Assembly: GCF_914484835.1 (NCBI RefSeq)
Contig: NZ_CAJZAR010000077.1
Coordinates: forward strand, 145-64,144
DNA length: 64,000 bases
Reading direction: 5' to 3'
Source of the DNA: Paraburkholderia tropica
GTDB taxonomy: Bacteria > Pseudomonadota > Gammaproteobacteria > Burkholderiales > Burkholderiaceae
Within the stretch, counting starts at the first letter, position 1. The number at the start of each line of letters is the position of its first letter. The position numbers and the translations under genes are program-made. The notes under the pieces are model-generated. The model was not told the origin of the DNA, searched no databases, and saw only the letters and a program-made list of their open reading frames with translations. Below are positions 1-8,092 of the stretch, in pieces.

Positions 1-1
1 G

Positions 2-271
2 CTCGACACGCGCACGGGCCGCTTCGCGAACGCGAATTTCGCGCAGTACCACGTGCCGGTGAACGCCGATATCGGCGCACTGGACGTGATGTTCGTGGGG
101 CAGCCGGATTGGCGTTTCAATCCGGTCGGCGTGCGCGGCATCGGCGAAATCGGCATTACGGGCGTGCCCGCGGCGATCGCGAACGCCGTCTATCACGCGA
201 CGGGCGTGCGCGTGCGCGATTTGCCGATCACGCTCGACAAGCTGATGCTGCCGCAGCACGCATTCGCTTGA
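2..271 (+). CDS. Molybdopterin-binding (large) subunit of a xanthine/aldehyde dehydrogenase-type hydroxylase, C-terminal end only
   Basis: Only the last 89 codons are in the window; the gene enters from the left edge. The readable tail has the GVRGIGEIGITG stretch near the end that is typical of the large subunit of molybdenum hydroxylases, followed by AIANAVYHATG. In this family the glutamate of the GxGE motif is the active-site base next to the Mo centre; here it is the E of GIGEIG. The protein would work with FAD and 2Fe-2S subunits lying outside the window. The next gene is a MocA-like nucleotidyltransferase, a common partner because these enzymes use MPT-cytosine dinucleotide. The substrate cannot be told from this fragment. 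Confidence 0.85.
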   Translation, partial: LDTRTGRFANANFAQYHVPVNADIGALDVMFVGQPDWRFNPVGVRGIGEIGITGVPAAIANAVYHATGVRVRDLPITLDKLMLPQHAFA

Positions 272-383
272 TGCGCCGCCAGCGAGCGAACAAACGGAAA
301 CCGGCGCGTGGAGCAAGCCGCACTTGCCCCGCGCGCCATTGCGCCGCACAATCGGCCCATTCCCTTCTCGCGCGGTACACCCC

Positions 384-971
384 ATGGCCTATGCATCGCT
401 CGCCACCGGCGTACTGCTCGCCGCCGGCACGGGATCGCGTTTCGATCCCAACGGTCTGCGCAACAAGCTGCTCGCGCCGCTGCCCGGCGGCGTCTGCGTC
501 GCGCACGAAGCGGCGCACCGTCTGCTGCTCGTCCTGCCCAAAGTGATCGCCGTCGTGCGTCCCGGCGCGGAAACGCTCGCGCACACGCTCAACGAAGCGG
601 GCTGCGACGTGGTGTTCGCGCCCGACGCCGTGCGCGGCATGGGCGCGAGTCTCGCGGCGGCCATCGAAGCCGATACGGAAGGCGAAAGCTGGATCGTGGC
701 GCTCGCGGACATGCCGCGTATCGCGGTGCCGACCATCGAGGCCGTCGCGCGCGAACTGGACGCGGGCGCGTCGCTCGTCGCGCCGTTTCACGACGGCCAG
801 CGCGGGCATCCGGTGGGATTCGGCCTCGAACATCGCGCGGCGCTGCTCGCGCTCGACGGCGATTCGGGTGCGCGCGCGCTGCTGGGCACGCATCCGCTCA
901 AGCGGCTCGACGTCGACGATCCGGGGATTCTGCGCGACGTCGATACGCCCGCCGATCTGGACGGGCTCTAG
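384..971 (+). CDS. MocA-like nucleotidyltransferase (probable molybdenum cofactor cytidylyltransferase)
   Basis: 195-residue protein of the NTP-transferase fold. The N-terminus carries the nucleotide-binding loop LLAAGTGSRFD, followed by a lysine in RNKLL, and an ALADMP segment near residue 115 resembles the metal-binding LADMP motif of MobA/MocA proteins. Members transfer CMP or GMP to molybdopterin. Lying about 110 bp after a molybdenum hydroxylase subunit gene favours a MocA role in making the cytosine dinucleotide cofactor. The ATG at 384 is chosen because the conserved fold begins directly after it; an in-frame ATG at 324 would add 20 arginine/proline-rich residues. CTP versus GTP use cannot be read from sequence alone. 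Confidence 0.8.
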   Translation: MAYASLATGVLLAAGTGSRFDPNGLRNKLLAPLPGGVCVAHEAAHRLLLVLPKVIAVVRPGAETLAHTLNEAGCDVVFAPDAVRGMGASLAAAIEADTEGESWIVALADMPRIAVPTIEAVARELDAGASLVAPFHDGQRGHPVGFGLEHRAALLALDGDSGARALLGTHPLKRLDVDDPGILRDVDTPADLDGL

Positions 972-1002
972 ACCGCGCGGCGCAAGAACGCCTCAAGCAC
1001 GT

Positions 1003-1263
1003 TTAAGGACGGCTCGCGTCCGTCAATGTCTCGGCAGGATTCGCGGCCGGATTCGTGGCCGGATTCGCGGCCGAACTCACAGTCGAACTCGCTGCGGAAT
1101 CGAGCGCCACGCTGCGAACGGCAGCCGTGTCCGAGGCGGCGCCGGGCGGCGTCTGCACCGCGGCGACCTGCTGCCCGGCTTTGGCGTGCGATGCATGCCC
1201 AAACAACGTCGGCACGCCGAGCAAACCCAGAACGAACACCACCGCCACTACCGCCGCACCCAT
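1003..1263 (-). CDS. Small exported or membrane-anchored protein with Ala/Pro-rich repeats
   Basis: 86-residue protein. Residues 2-22 form a hydrophobic segment (signal peptide or membrane anchor); the rest is Ala/Ser/Thr-rich and ends in an imperfect tripeptide repeat, NPATNPAANPAE, encoded by a short DNA tandem repeat around 1040-1075. The start at 1263 is preceded by AAGGTG at normal spacing. A candidate promoter upstream has TTGTCA (1383-1388) and TATATG (1361-1366) 16 bp apart on the minus strand. No family is recognised. Confidence 0.55.
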   Translation of the reverse strand: MGAAVVAVVFVLGLLGVPTLFGHASHAKAGQQVAAVQTPPGAASDTAAVRSVALDSAASSTVSSAANPATNPAANPAETLTDASRP

Positions 1264-1286
1264 GACATCACCTTGCCGAAACAGAT

Positions 1287-1310
1287 GGAGCGCGCGTGCG
1301 CTCCCTTTTT
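1287..1310 (+). terminator. Hairpin with T-run, orphan on the plus strand
   Basis: GGAGCGC, loop GCGT, GCGCTCC (7-bp perfect stem), then CTTTTT. On the plus strand it looks like a Rho-independent terminator, but no plus-strand gene ends just upstream. On the minus strand it lies in the 5' untranslated leader of the small gene starting at 1263, so it could equally be a leader hairpin. Confidence 0.45.
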
Positions 1311-1360
1311 GAGAAAGGCTGAAGTTTACGGCCCGGTAAGATTTTGTGAAATGCCGAAGA

Positions 1361-1388
1361 CATATAAACAGTGTTGATGCGGTGACAA
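1361..1388 (-). promoter_or_regulatory. Candidate sigma-70 promoter for the small protein at 1003-1263
   Basis: On the minus strand TTGTCA (1383-1388) is separated by 16 bp from TATATG (1361-1366). It lies about 100 bp upstream of the start codon in a locally AT-rich patch. Match is 5/6 and 4/6 to consensus; no experimental support. Confidence 0.4.
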
Positions 1389-1639
1389 TAATCGGCATCG
1401 AAAATGGCCTGCGCCACGCGCAATAGACGCGGTTTGATGAACAATCGCCGACCGATGTCCAGCTCGCCGCGCTCGTGCGTGCCAATCGGCTAGCGGAGAC
1501 GCATGCGCGCATCCTGCGAAAGTCCGCCGTCATTCCGTCCGAATCTCCACGGCACGCATCGCCGCCATCGCCTACGCTATAAGCACGCGCCCCGCTTTCC
1601 GCCCTCCGCCTGGCCGCTCCCGCGCACGAGGTAGCCGCG

Positions 1640-1789
1640 ATGATCTGCTCGCACACGAACCCGCTTCCCGAACCGCTCGCCGATCCGACGCGCGATCCCG
1701 AACGCGATCCGCTCACGCCCCCGCCGCCGGGCCATCACGGCGAGGAACCGCAACGCCCCGACGGGCCGCCGAACAAAGATCCTGTCTGA
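1640..1789 (+). CDS. Small proline-rich hypothetical protein
   Basis: 49 codons, starting at an ATG preceded by GAGGTAG at 7 bp. The product is Pro/Asp/Arg-rich with DPTRDPERDP repeats and no membrane segment; it is predicted to be disordered and cytosolic. Codon third positions are strongly G/C as in neighbouring genes. Function unknown. Support is the ribosome-binding site, codon bias and clean position in an otherwise empty gap; it could still be chance. Confidence 0.4.
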   Translation: MICSHTNPLPEPLADPTRDPERDPLTPPPPGHHGEEPQRPDGPPNKDPV

Positions 1790-1881
1790 GCGGCGGCGCT
1801 CGCCGCGCCACCCGCCGCGCGCGATCAATCCGATCCGCGCGCGCCTCTTGATACCTCCCCCGTTATTTCCTTTCACAAAGC

Positions 1882-1930
1882 TTGCACCGTTGCGCGGCAG
1901 TCCCTAGAATGCAAACGATTCGTATTTGCA
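1882..1930 (+). promoter_or_regulatory. Promoter with overlapping Fur-like inverted repeat upstream of the PepSY gene
   Basis: TTGCAC (1882-1887) and TAGAAT (1905-1910) are 17 bp apart, a good sigma-70 promoter. The -10 box abuts a perfect inverted repeat, TGCAAA (1910-1915) and TTTGCA (1925-1930) around a 9-bp centre, AT-rich and Fur-box-like (about 10 of 19 consensus positions). An iron repressor bound there would block transcription start. PepSY/PiuB-like proteins are often iron-regulated, so Fur control is a reasonable inference. Confidence 0.5.
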
Positions 1931-2056
1931 GTCAAATAGCGGATACTATTGAGTTTTCCGCTCCTCCCGCCGTTTAACCGAACCGCCCGACGCCATCGTG
2001 ACCGCCTTCCTGACCGCGCCCGTTCCCGCCATCCGCCGGGCCAGCCGCGCCGCCGC

Positions 2057-3277
2057 ATGAGACCGCTGCTGGTACGCCTGCACCGCTGGTTCGGCCTCGG
2101 CACGGCGGCATTCCTGTTCATCGCCGGACTGACCGGCGCGGTGATCGCGTGGGACCACGAACTGGACTCCGCGCTCAACCCGTCCTTCTATCACGCCGAC
2201 ACGCCGGGCACGCCGCTGCCGCCGCTCGAACTCGCGAAGCGCTTCGAGGCCGCCGAGCCGCACGCCGAAGTCACCTACATGCCGCTCTCGATCGAGCCCG
2301 GCAGCACCTTCATGGCGCGCGTGAGTCCGCGCAACGATCCGAAGACCGGCGCACCGTATCCGCTCGACTACAACCAGATCGCGCTCGATCCCGTCACTGG
2401 CGCGGAACAGGGCCGCCGCATGTGGGGCGCGCCGTCGCTCGCGCGCCAGAACCTGATTCCGTTCCTCTACCAGCTCCACTACACGCTGTTCATGCCGACG
2501 AAAATGGGCATCGACTTCGGCGTCTGGACGATGGGCGTGGTGGGCATGGTGTGGCTGCTAGACGGTTTCATCGCCATCGTGCTCGCGTTTCCGAATCTCA
2601 AGAGCTGGCGCAAGTCGCTCGCGTTCCGCCTCAAGCGCGGCGGCTACGCGCTCACGTTCGACCTGCACCGCTCGGGCGGCGTGTGGCTCTGGGGCCTGCT
2701 GATCCTGATGGCCGTCACGTCGATCTCGATGAATCTCGGCGCGCAGGTCGTGCGCCCCGTGGTCTCGGTCTTCTCGACGCTCGCGCCGGACCCGTTCAGC
2801 ACGCCCTCGCCCGCCGGCGCGCTCACGCCCGCCCAGGCCGACGCCGCGCGCACGCGCATCGTCGCGGACGCTGGCGCGATCGGCCGACGCGAAGGCATTA
2901 CCGCGCCGCCCGGCGGCCTGTTCGCGATGCCCGCTTTCGGCGCCTATGGCGTGGGCTACTTCGCCGCGGGCAACGATCACGGCGATGCGGGCCTCGGCAA
3001 TCCGTGGCTCGTGATCGACGGCCACAACGACACGGTTCTGGGCCGCCAGATTCCCGGACGCGGCAGCGCGGGCGACATCTTCATCCAGGCGCAGTTTCCG
3101 CTGCACTCGGGCCGCATCGCCGGTTTGCCGGGACGCATCGCGATCAGCTTCACGGGCATCGTCGTGGCGATGCTCAGCGTGACCGGCGTGCTGATCTGGC
3201 TGAAGAAAGCGCGCGCGCGCCGCAAGTCGTCGAAGCAGAACGTGCCCGTGCGCACGCGCGAACGCACCGTGAGTTAG
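2057..3277 (+). CDS. PepSY-associated TM-helix membrane protein (PiuB-like, iron/siderophore-associated)
   Basis: 406 residues. It opens with RLHRWFGLGTAAFLFIAGLTG, the classic first helix of PepSY_TM proteins, with further membrane segments near residues 150-190, 215-240 and 360-390, and a periplasmic PepSY-like stretch after helix 1. Members are inner-membrane proteins often encoded with TonB receptors and thought to act in siderophore-iron reduction or release. ATG 2057 is taken as the start because the conserved helix begins there; 36 upstream in-frame codons are Arg/Pro-rich and overlap the promoter region. It stands alone and ends at a shared bidirectional terminator. Confidence 0.85.
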   Translation: MRPLLVRLHRWFGLGTAAFLFIAGLTGAVIAWDHELDSALNPSFYHADTPGTPLPPLELAKRFEAAEPHAEVTYMPLSIEPGSTFMARVSPRNDPKTGAPYPLDYNQIALDPVTGAEQGRRMWGAPSLARQNLIPFLYQLHYTLFMPTKMGIDFGVWTMGVVGMVWLLDGFIAIVLAFPNLKSWRKSLAFRLKRGGYALTFDLHRSGGVWLWGLLILMAVTSISMNLGAQVVRPVVSVFSTLAPDPFSTPSPAGALTPAQADAARTRIVADAGAIGRREGITAPPGGLFAMPAFGAYGVGYFAAGNDHGDAGLGNPWLVIDGHNDTVLGRQIPGRGSAGDIFIQAQFPLHSGRIAGLPGRIAISFTGIVVAMLSVTGVLIWLKKARARRKSSKQNVPVRTRERTVS

Positions 3278-3310
3278 TCGTTACGTCGATTACGGCTCGC
3301 GCCAAAACAA

Positions 3311-3350
3311 AAAGGCCTTGCAGCGCTTTCACGCTGCAAGGCCTTTTTTT
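3311..3350. terminator. Strong bidirectional Rho-independent terminator
   Basis: Perfect 12-bp stem GGCCTTGCAGCG (3314-3325) and CGCTGCAAGGCC (3332-3343) with loop CTTTCA, flanked by an A-run on the left and seven Ts on the right. It serves the plus-strand PepSY gene and the convergent minus-strand phosphonate operon, marking the end of that operon after the transaminase gene. Confidence 0.92.
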
Positions 3351-3387
3351 ACGGGCTAAAACGAAGCGAATCGCGAAACGTAAAGCG

Positions 3388-4455
3388 TTATTGCGCGATC
3401 GCGTCGAACGACGCCAGCAGTCGCTCGACGTCGGCGGCATGAATGTCGCCCATCGTCGAGATGCGGAACAGTTCCTTCGACAGACCGCCCTGCCCCGCGT
3501 AGATCACGAAGCCGCGCGCCTTGAGCGCGTCGTGCAGCTTCGGATAGTCGATGCCCGCGGGCAGACGGAACGCGCGCAGCACCACCGACGATTCGTCCTT
3601 CGGCAGCACGCAGTCCATGCCGCGCGCGGCGAGACCCGCACGCACCTGCTCCGAGAGCGCCGCATAGCGCGCGTGACGCGCCTTCCAGCCGCCTTCGTCG
3701 GCCAGCTCGCGCAGCGCCTCGACCAGCGCGTAATACGCGTGCACCGACGGCGTGAACGGCGTGTTGCGCTGATCCTGCAGCGTCGCGAGACGCTTGAGGT
3801 CGAGGTAGTACGTGCGGCTCGCGGCCGTGCCGAGCGCCGCGCGGCGCACGATCACGAAGGCCGCGCCGGGCACGCCGTGCAGGCACTTGTTCGCGGTCGC
3901 GGCCACGGCGGCGATGCTCGTGTCGTCGAAGTCGATCGCTTCGGAACCGAAGCTGCTGACGCCGTCGACGAGCATCTGCACGCCGCGCGCGCGGCACGCC
4001 TCGCCCAGCGCGCGCAGATCGTTCAGACGGCCCGTGGTGGTCTCGTGATGAATGATCGCCACGTGCGTGAACGACTTGTCGGCGTCGAGCGCGGCGGTGA
4101 TGCGCGCGAGATCGGGCGCCTGCATCCACTCGTGCTTCACGACTTCGTGCGCGATGCCGTACTGCGTGGCGATCGCGGTGATGCGCTCGCCGTACACGCC
4201 GTTTTCGACGATCAGCAGCTTGCCGTTCGCGGGCACGAGCGAAGCGATCATGCTCTCGACCGCGGCCGTGCCGGAACCGGTCATGAGCACCGCCTGCCAC
4301 TGCGCGGGATCGAGATCGTAGACGCCGACGAGACGCGTGCGCGCCTCTTCCTGCACGTCGAAGAACTCGCTTTCGCGATGGCACAGATCTTCCTGCAGCA
4401 GGCTGCGGCGCACGCGCTCCGTGAGCGTGACCGGGCCGGGATTGAGCAACAGCAT
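3388..4455 (-). CDS. phnW: 2-aminoethylphosphonate:pyruvate aminotransferase
   Basis: 355-residue PLP-dependent class V aminotransferase, the usual PhnW length. It starts LLLNPGPVTLT, has TGSGTAAVE (about 59-67) for phosphate binding, LVDGVSSFG with Asp164 against the pyridine nitrogen, and the Schiff-base Lys190 in ATANKCLHGVPG. PhnW interconverts phosphonoacetaldehyde plus alanine and 2-aminoethylphosphonate plus pyruvate. Here it sits last behind PEP mutase and phosphonopyruvate decarboxylase, so it should run towards AEP synthesis. No phosphonatase (phnX) is adjacent, which argues against catabolism. The start is 10 bp after the decarboxylase stop, and the gene ends at the shared terminator. 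Confidence 0.88.
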   Translation of the reverse strand: MLLLNPGPVTLTERVRRSLLQEDLCHRESEFFDVQEEARTRLVGVYDLDPAQWQAVLMTGSGTAAVESMIASLVPANGKLLIVENGVYGERITAIATQYGIAHEVVKHEWMQAPDLARITAALDADKSFTHVAIIHHETTTGRLNDLRALGEACRARGVQMLVDGVSSFGSEAIDFDDTSIAAVAATANKCLHGVPGAAFVIVRRAALGTAASRTYYLDLKRLATLQDQRNTPFTPSVHAYYALVEALRELADEGGWKARHARYAALSEQVRAGLAARGMDCVLPKDESSVVLRAFRLPAGIDYPKLHDALKARGFVIYAGQGGLSKELFRISTMGDIHAADVERLLASFDAIAQ

Positions 4456-4465
4456 CGGCGATTCC

Positions 4466-5674
4466 TTATTGAGCGGCGTTGACGACAGCGGCAGCCTCGG
4501 CGCCGATATGGCGCATGAGACGCGACTTGACGTCGGGCGGCGTGATGGTCGGGCGCGGCAGGCCGTCGGGCGTGCCGCGCTTGATCGTCAGGCGTACGAA
4601 GCGTGCGCCGGCGACGCCGTTCGCACCCGTCGCACGTTCGCGCGCGGCTTGCAGCACGGCGTCGAGCGTGGCGAGATCGTCGCCTTCCACGGCGTCGGCA
4701 TAACCGCACGCCGCCGCCACGTTCGCGAACGAAACCTGCTGCGCGACGGTGGCCTGGCCGCCCGTCGAGTCGTGCGCGCCGTTGTCGAGCAGCACGTGCG
4801 TGAGGTTCGACGGACCGTAGGCGCCGAGCGTCGCGAAGTTGCCCATGCGCATGAGCGCGGCGCCGTCACCGTCGAGCGCGACCACGTTCAGGTCGGGGCG
4901 CGCGAGCGCGAGACCGAGCGCGAACGAGCTGATGCAGCCCATCGAGCCGACCATGTACAACTGGTTCGAGCGGTCGTCGATGGCGTAGAGTTCGCGGCCG
5001 CAGAAGCCCGTCGAGGCGACCACCACCGTCGATTCGGCGGGCGTCGCCGCGATCACGCGTTCGAGCGCCTGCTGGCGCGTCGGCAGATCGTCGTAGCCCA
5101 CGCCCGTGAACTTCGACTGCGCCACCGGCAATGCGTGCTTCGCGGGCATCGAGCCGCCGCCCTGCAATTCGAACGGCGCGACGCTGCCCTTTTGCATCAC
5201 GAGCGCATACGGGCGGCCCGTTTCGTCCATGTGCTTGATGGCGCGTTCGAGCGCGGGCGCGATCTGGTCGGCTTCCGTGGGGAACAGCTCCCAGGGCACG
5301 TCCATCGTGTCGAGCATCTGCGGCGTGACCGGTCCCATCAGCGCGTGCTGCGGTTCGTCGGAGACGCCCGGCTGGCCGCGCCACGTCACGATCAGCAGTT
5401 GCGGCAGACGGAAGGTCCACGTGAGCGAGGTGAGCGGGCTCACCGCGTTGCCAAGACCCGAGTTCTGCATCATCGCGATGCCGCGCTTGCCCGCGAGCGC
5501 GACGCCCGCGATCAGCGCCACGGCGTCGCCCTCGTTGGCCGAGCTGACGTAATGCAGCGACTCGTCCTGCAGCACGTAATTGATGAACGGCGTGAGGAAC
5601 GAGCACGGCACGCCCGCATACCATTCGAAGCCGCGCGCGCGCGCCGCTTCGACGAACTGTGCCGCTTCGATCAT
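4466..5674 (-). CDS. ppd: Phosphonopyruvate decarboxylase (ThDP-dependent)
   Basis: 402 residues, normal for phosphonopyruvate decarboxylases. The N-terminal half has [10 protein letters not shown] and [14 protein letters not shown], the latter carrying the glutamate that activates thiamine diphosphate. The C-terminal half has the ThDP/Mg motif from [12 protein letters not shown] to [13 protein letters not shown]. It converts phosphonopyruvate to phosphonoacetaldehyde and CO2, the irreversible step that pulls the unfavourable PEP mutase reaction forward. The start codon overlaps the pepM stop (ATGA at 5671-5674), implying translational coupling. Sulfopyruvate decarboxylase is a related alternative but the neighbours decide for phosphonopyruvate. 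Confidence 0.92.
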   Translation of the reverse strand: MIEAAQFVEAARARGFEWYAGVPCSFLTPFINYVLQDESLHYVSSANEGDAVALIAGVALAGKRGIAMMQNSGLGNAVSPLTSLTWTFRLPQLLIVTWRGQPGVSDEPQHALMGPVTPQMLDTMDVPWELFPTEADQIAPALERAIKHMDETGRPYALVMQKGSVAPFELQGGGSMPAKHALPVAQSKFTGVGYDDLPTRQQALERVIAATPAESTVVVASTGFCGRELYAIDDRSNQLYMVGSMGCISSFALGLALARPDLNVVALDGDGAALMRMGNFATLGAYGPSNLTHVLLDNGAHDSTGGQATVAQQVSFANVAAACGYADAVEGDDLATLDAVLQAARERATGANGVAGARFVRLTIKRGTPDGLPRPTITPPDVKSRLMRHIGAEAAAVVNAAQ

Positions 5675-7365
5675 GCGTTCGCCTCCGGCTTCGAACCCGC
5701 GTCGCTGCCGATCGGCGTTTGCGCGTGCGCGAAGTCGCCGGCACGGCGGAAATCTTCGAGGTCGTTCACGCCGCGCCAGTGGCCGCGCACGTATTGCACT
5801 TCGATCTTCTCGCCGTCGGCGATCAGCGCGTTGAGCAGCGCCGGCATGTCGAGCGTGTCGAAGTCGGCTTGCGTCTGCAGTTGCGCGAGCTTGTTCTTGA
5901 GCTTTTCACGGCCTTCGCCGCGCACGTTCATCAGACCGATCCAGCGGCCCGACGGCGCGACGCCTTGCGAAGCCTGATCCGACGACACGCGCTGGAGATA
6001 GATCTTGTTGCCGAACAGGCCACGGTCGTCGCCCGACGAGCACCACGCGAAATCGCGCACGCTCGCGTTTTCCGATTCCGGCGACGAGTCGATCACCACG
6101 CTGAACTCCGCGTCGCTTTCCACGAGGTCGCGCAGGATGTAGCTGCGGAACAGCAGATCGCCGTAGGAGATCACGGTGTCGTTCTTGAGCGCGTCGACGG
6201 CGCACGCGAGCGAGGCCAGTTCGTTGGTCTGCGCGTAACGCTCGTTGCGCGCGAGCTTGATGCCCGCCGTGTCGATCGCCTCGGCCTTGTAGCCGCCCAC
6301 GACCGTGATGTCGTTGACCGCTTCCTTCTTGAACGCGTCGACGAGCCAGCGCAGCAGCGGCTTGCCCGCGACCGGCAGCATGACCTTCGGCTTGTCTTCG
6401 GTGACGGCGTCGAGGCCCGATCCGCGGCTTGCCGCCAGCACGATCGCCGAACCGGCCGAGCGCGTGGTCGAGAGATAGCGGTTCTCGGCGTCCGAATATT
6501 CGTCGGCGTCCTGCAGACGGAAGATTTCGTTGACGGTCGCGATGCGGTCTTCCACGTCGACGAGCGTCTGCGTTTCGTAGATCGTCTTCGTGACGGCCTG
6601 CATCGCCGAGACGGCCGCGCGGACCTGATGGTTCGCCCAGATCACCGTGCTGATGCCCGCCTTGCGGAACACGTCGGTCGGCGTGCTGTAGTACTTGGTC
6701 GGCACGATCACCAGCGGACCGCGACCGGCCCATTCGCGCGCGAACGTGAGGATCTCGTCAGGTTTCGAGAGCTTGCTGTGGATGAGGATCGCGTCCGCGC
6801 CCGCGAGGCGATACGCTTCGGCGCGCTTGAGCGCTTCGTCCATGCCCCAGCCTGCGATCAGCGCCTCGACGCGCGCCACGATCGAGAAGTTCTCGTCGGT
6901 CTGCGAGTCCTTGCCAGCCTTGATCTTGCCGCAGAATTCGTCGATGTCGGCGAGCGGTTGCGCTTCGCCGCCGATGAAGCTGTTGGTCTTCGGGAACACC
7001 TTGTCTTCGATACAGACGCCGGCGATGCCGCGCTGTTCGAGCTTGCGCACGAGGCGGCGCACGTTGTTGAAGTTGCCGTAGCCGGTGTCGCCGTCCAGCA
7101 GGATCGGCAGATCGCTCGCGTCGGCCATGAACTCGAGGTTGTCGACCACCTGGGTCCAGCTCGCTTCGTTGTTGTCGCGCACGCCGAACTGCGCGGAGAT
7201 CGAGAGGCCCGAGCCCCAGATCGCCTTGAAGCCTGCTTCGCGCGCGATGCGTGCCGACAGGCCGTTGTGCGCTTCCATCAGGAATTCAAGTTCGTTGCTG
7301 ACCAGCATCTGACGCAGCCGTGCGCTGCGCGATGCCGGAACCAGTGCGGGTTCGCGTGCGTTCAT
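5671..7365 (-). CDS. pepM: Phosphoenolpyruvate mutase fused to a nucleotidyltransferase domain
   Basis: 564 residues from the ATG at 7365, preceded by GGAG at 9 bp; upstream in-frame codons are not domain-like. Residues 20-300 form the PEP mutase barrel: LDGDTGYG (90-97) and the diagnostic [10 protein letters not shown] (120-129), which separates mutase from isocitrate lyase relatives. Residues 306-545 are an NTP-transferase fold: [11 protein letters not shown] (308-318), PK (326-327) and YGDLLF (401-406). The mutase makes the C-P bond of phosphonopyruvate. The fused domain suggests nucleotide activation of a downstream product, probably CMP-AEP. The nucleotide loop reads AASRGSG where AAGxGxR is usual. 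First gene of a three-gene operon. Confidence 0.93.
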   Translation of the reverse strand: MNAREPALVPASRSARLRQMLVSNELEFLMEAHNGLSARIAREAGFKAIWGSGLSISAQFGVRDNNEASWTQVVDNLEFMADASDLPILLDGDTGYGNFNNVRRLVRKLEQRGIAGVCIEDKVFPKTNSFIGGEAQPLADIDEFCGKIKAGKDSQTDENFSIVARVEALIAGWGMDEALKRAEAYRLAGADAILIHSKLSKPDEILTFAREWAGRGPLVIVPTKYYSTPTDVFRKAGISTVIWANHQVRAAVSAMQAVTKTIYETQTLVDVEDRIATVNEIFRLQDADEYSDAENRYLSTTRSAGSAIVLAASRGSGLDAVTEDKPKVMLPVAGKPLLRWLVDAFKKEAVNDITVVGGYKAEAIDTAGIKLARNERYAQTNELASLACAVDALKNDTVISYGDLLFRSYILRDLVESDAEFSVVIDSSPESENASVRDFAWCSSGDDRGLFGNKIYLQRVSSDQASQGVAPSGRWIGLMNVRGEGREKLKNKLAQLQTQADFDTLDMPALLNALIADGEKIEVQYVRGHWRGVNDLEDFRRAGDFAHAQTPIGSDAGSKPEANA

Positions 7366-8092
7366 CGTGTAACTCCAGTGGACGTCGCGTGGGCGCAATG
7401 TTTTGCCTGCGCCGCGCGCGTCGCATCGTTGGGAAATGACTTTTCTGGCCTGGGCGCCGCTTGCTGCGTTGCTTGTTGCGTTGCTTCTCGCGTTGCCTGG
7501 TGCGTGGCCCGTTGTCGTACTCAATCGCTTGCGGGCGACTTGCTTCTCGCTTGCGAAACACCGACGTGTTGCTTGCGAATTGCCCGCTATTTCAGAAGCG
7601 AAGCGCGAATAAGAATCGATCCTGCATTAACGAATCCGAAGCTGCATTCGAACCGCAACCGGCGCGGTAACAGATTCGGGACACGCACAGGAACGCACTC
7701 GTTCGCAGCCCCTACAACAACGGCGCGACGCCCGCATGACAAGGGCAGCCTTGAGCCGAAGCCGCGACTATAGCGGAAATGATTATTGCTTGTCGTCGAA
7801 TCCCGCCAGAAGTGGCAAATCATGGAGTTGCTGTGAAATTTGTGGCTTTTAAGCGCGAAATACGGCGTTTTTTGTACTCATGTGGATGATGCGCGCGGTT
7901 CCTGTGCATATGCACGTGGCCGTGCACGCAACCGCTCGCGTCAACGCCTTGTTTTGTATGAGGAAACGGCTTGACCGAGGGTTCGTCCTGACTCGCCCGC
8001 ACGCTCGCAAACGCCGTTAACACGCACAGGCGCAGCGCTCGCGGTGCCTGACTCGACGCCCTCATGCCAGCCTTCGAACCATCCGATACACG
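7366..8092. other. Long divergent intergenic region between pepM and the chemoreceptor
   Basis: About 727 bp with no convincing gene. Positions 7460-7580 contain imperfect repeats built from TTGCGTTGCTT/TTGCTTGCG. A weak minus-strand promoter candidate is ACGACA (7791-7796) and TATAGT (7767-7772), 18 bp apart, which would leave a leader of about 395 nt before pepM. A 12-bp perfect palindrome GTGCATATGCAC lies at 7904-7915, followed by TGCACG/CGTGCA (7911-7926). Short frames across the repeats look like chance. Confidence 0.5.

Larger units (their letters stand above)
1264..1639. other. Intergenic region, no gene seen
   Basis: About 376 bp between the small minus-strand gene and the small proline-rich ORF. 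It holds the hairpin at 1287-1310 and the candidate promoter at 1361-1388. Reading frames here lack coding character; nothing else is supported. Confidence 0.5.

Noticed and set aside
2149-4482. 777-residue plus-strand open frame across the PepSY gene and phnW
   Set aside because: Arg/His-rich antisense or out-of-frame translation spanning a strong terminator and two well-supported genes; typical high-GC shadow.
3388-7365. Phosphonate catabolism operon (phnW with phosphonatase)
   Set aside because: phnX and transport genes are absent, while PEP mutase and phosphonopyruvate decarboxylase are present, so the biosynthetic direction is favoured.
7403-7670. Two short plus-strand frames with a hydrophobic stretch upstream of pepM
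   Set aside because: The hydrophobic run comes from the GTTGCTT repeats; no ribosome-binding site and frames overlap each other.
5659-7773. 704-residue plus-strand frame opposite pepM
   Set aside because: Shadow of the recognised PEP mutase fusion; no family pattern.
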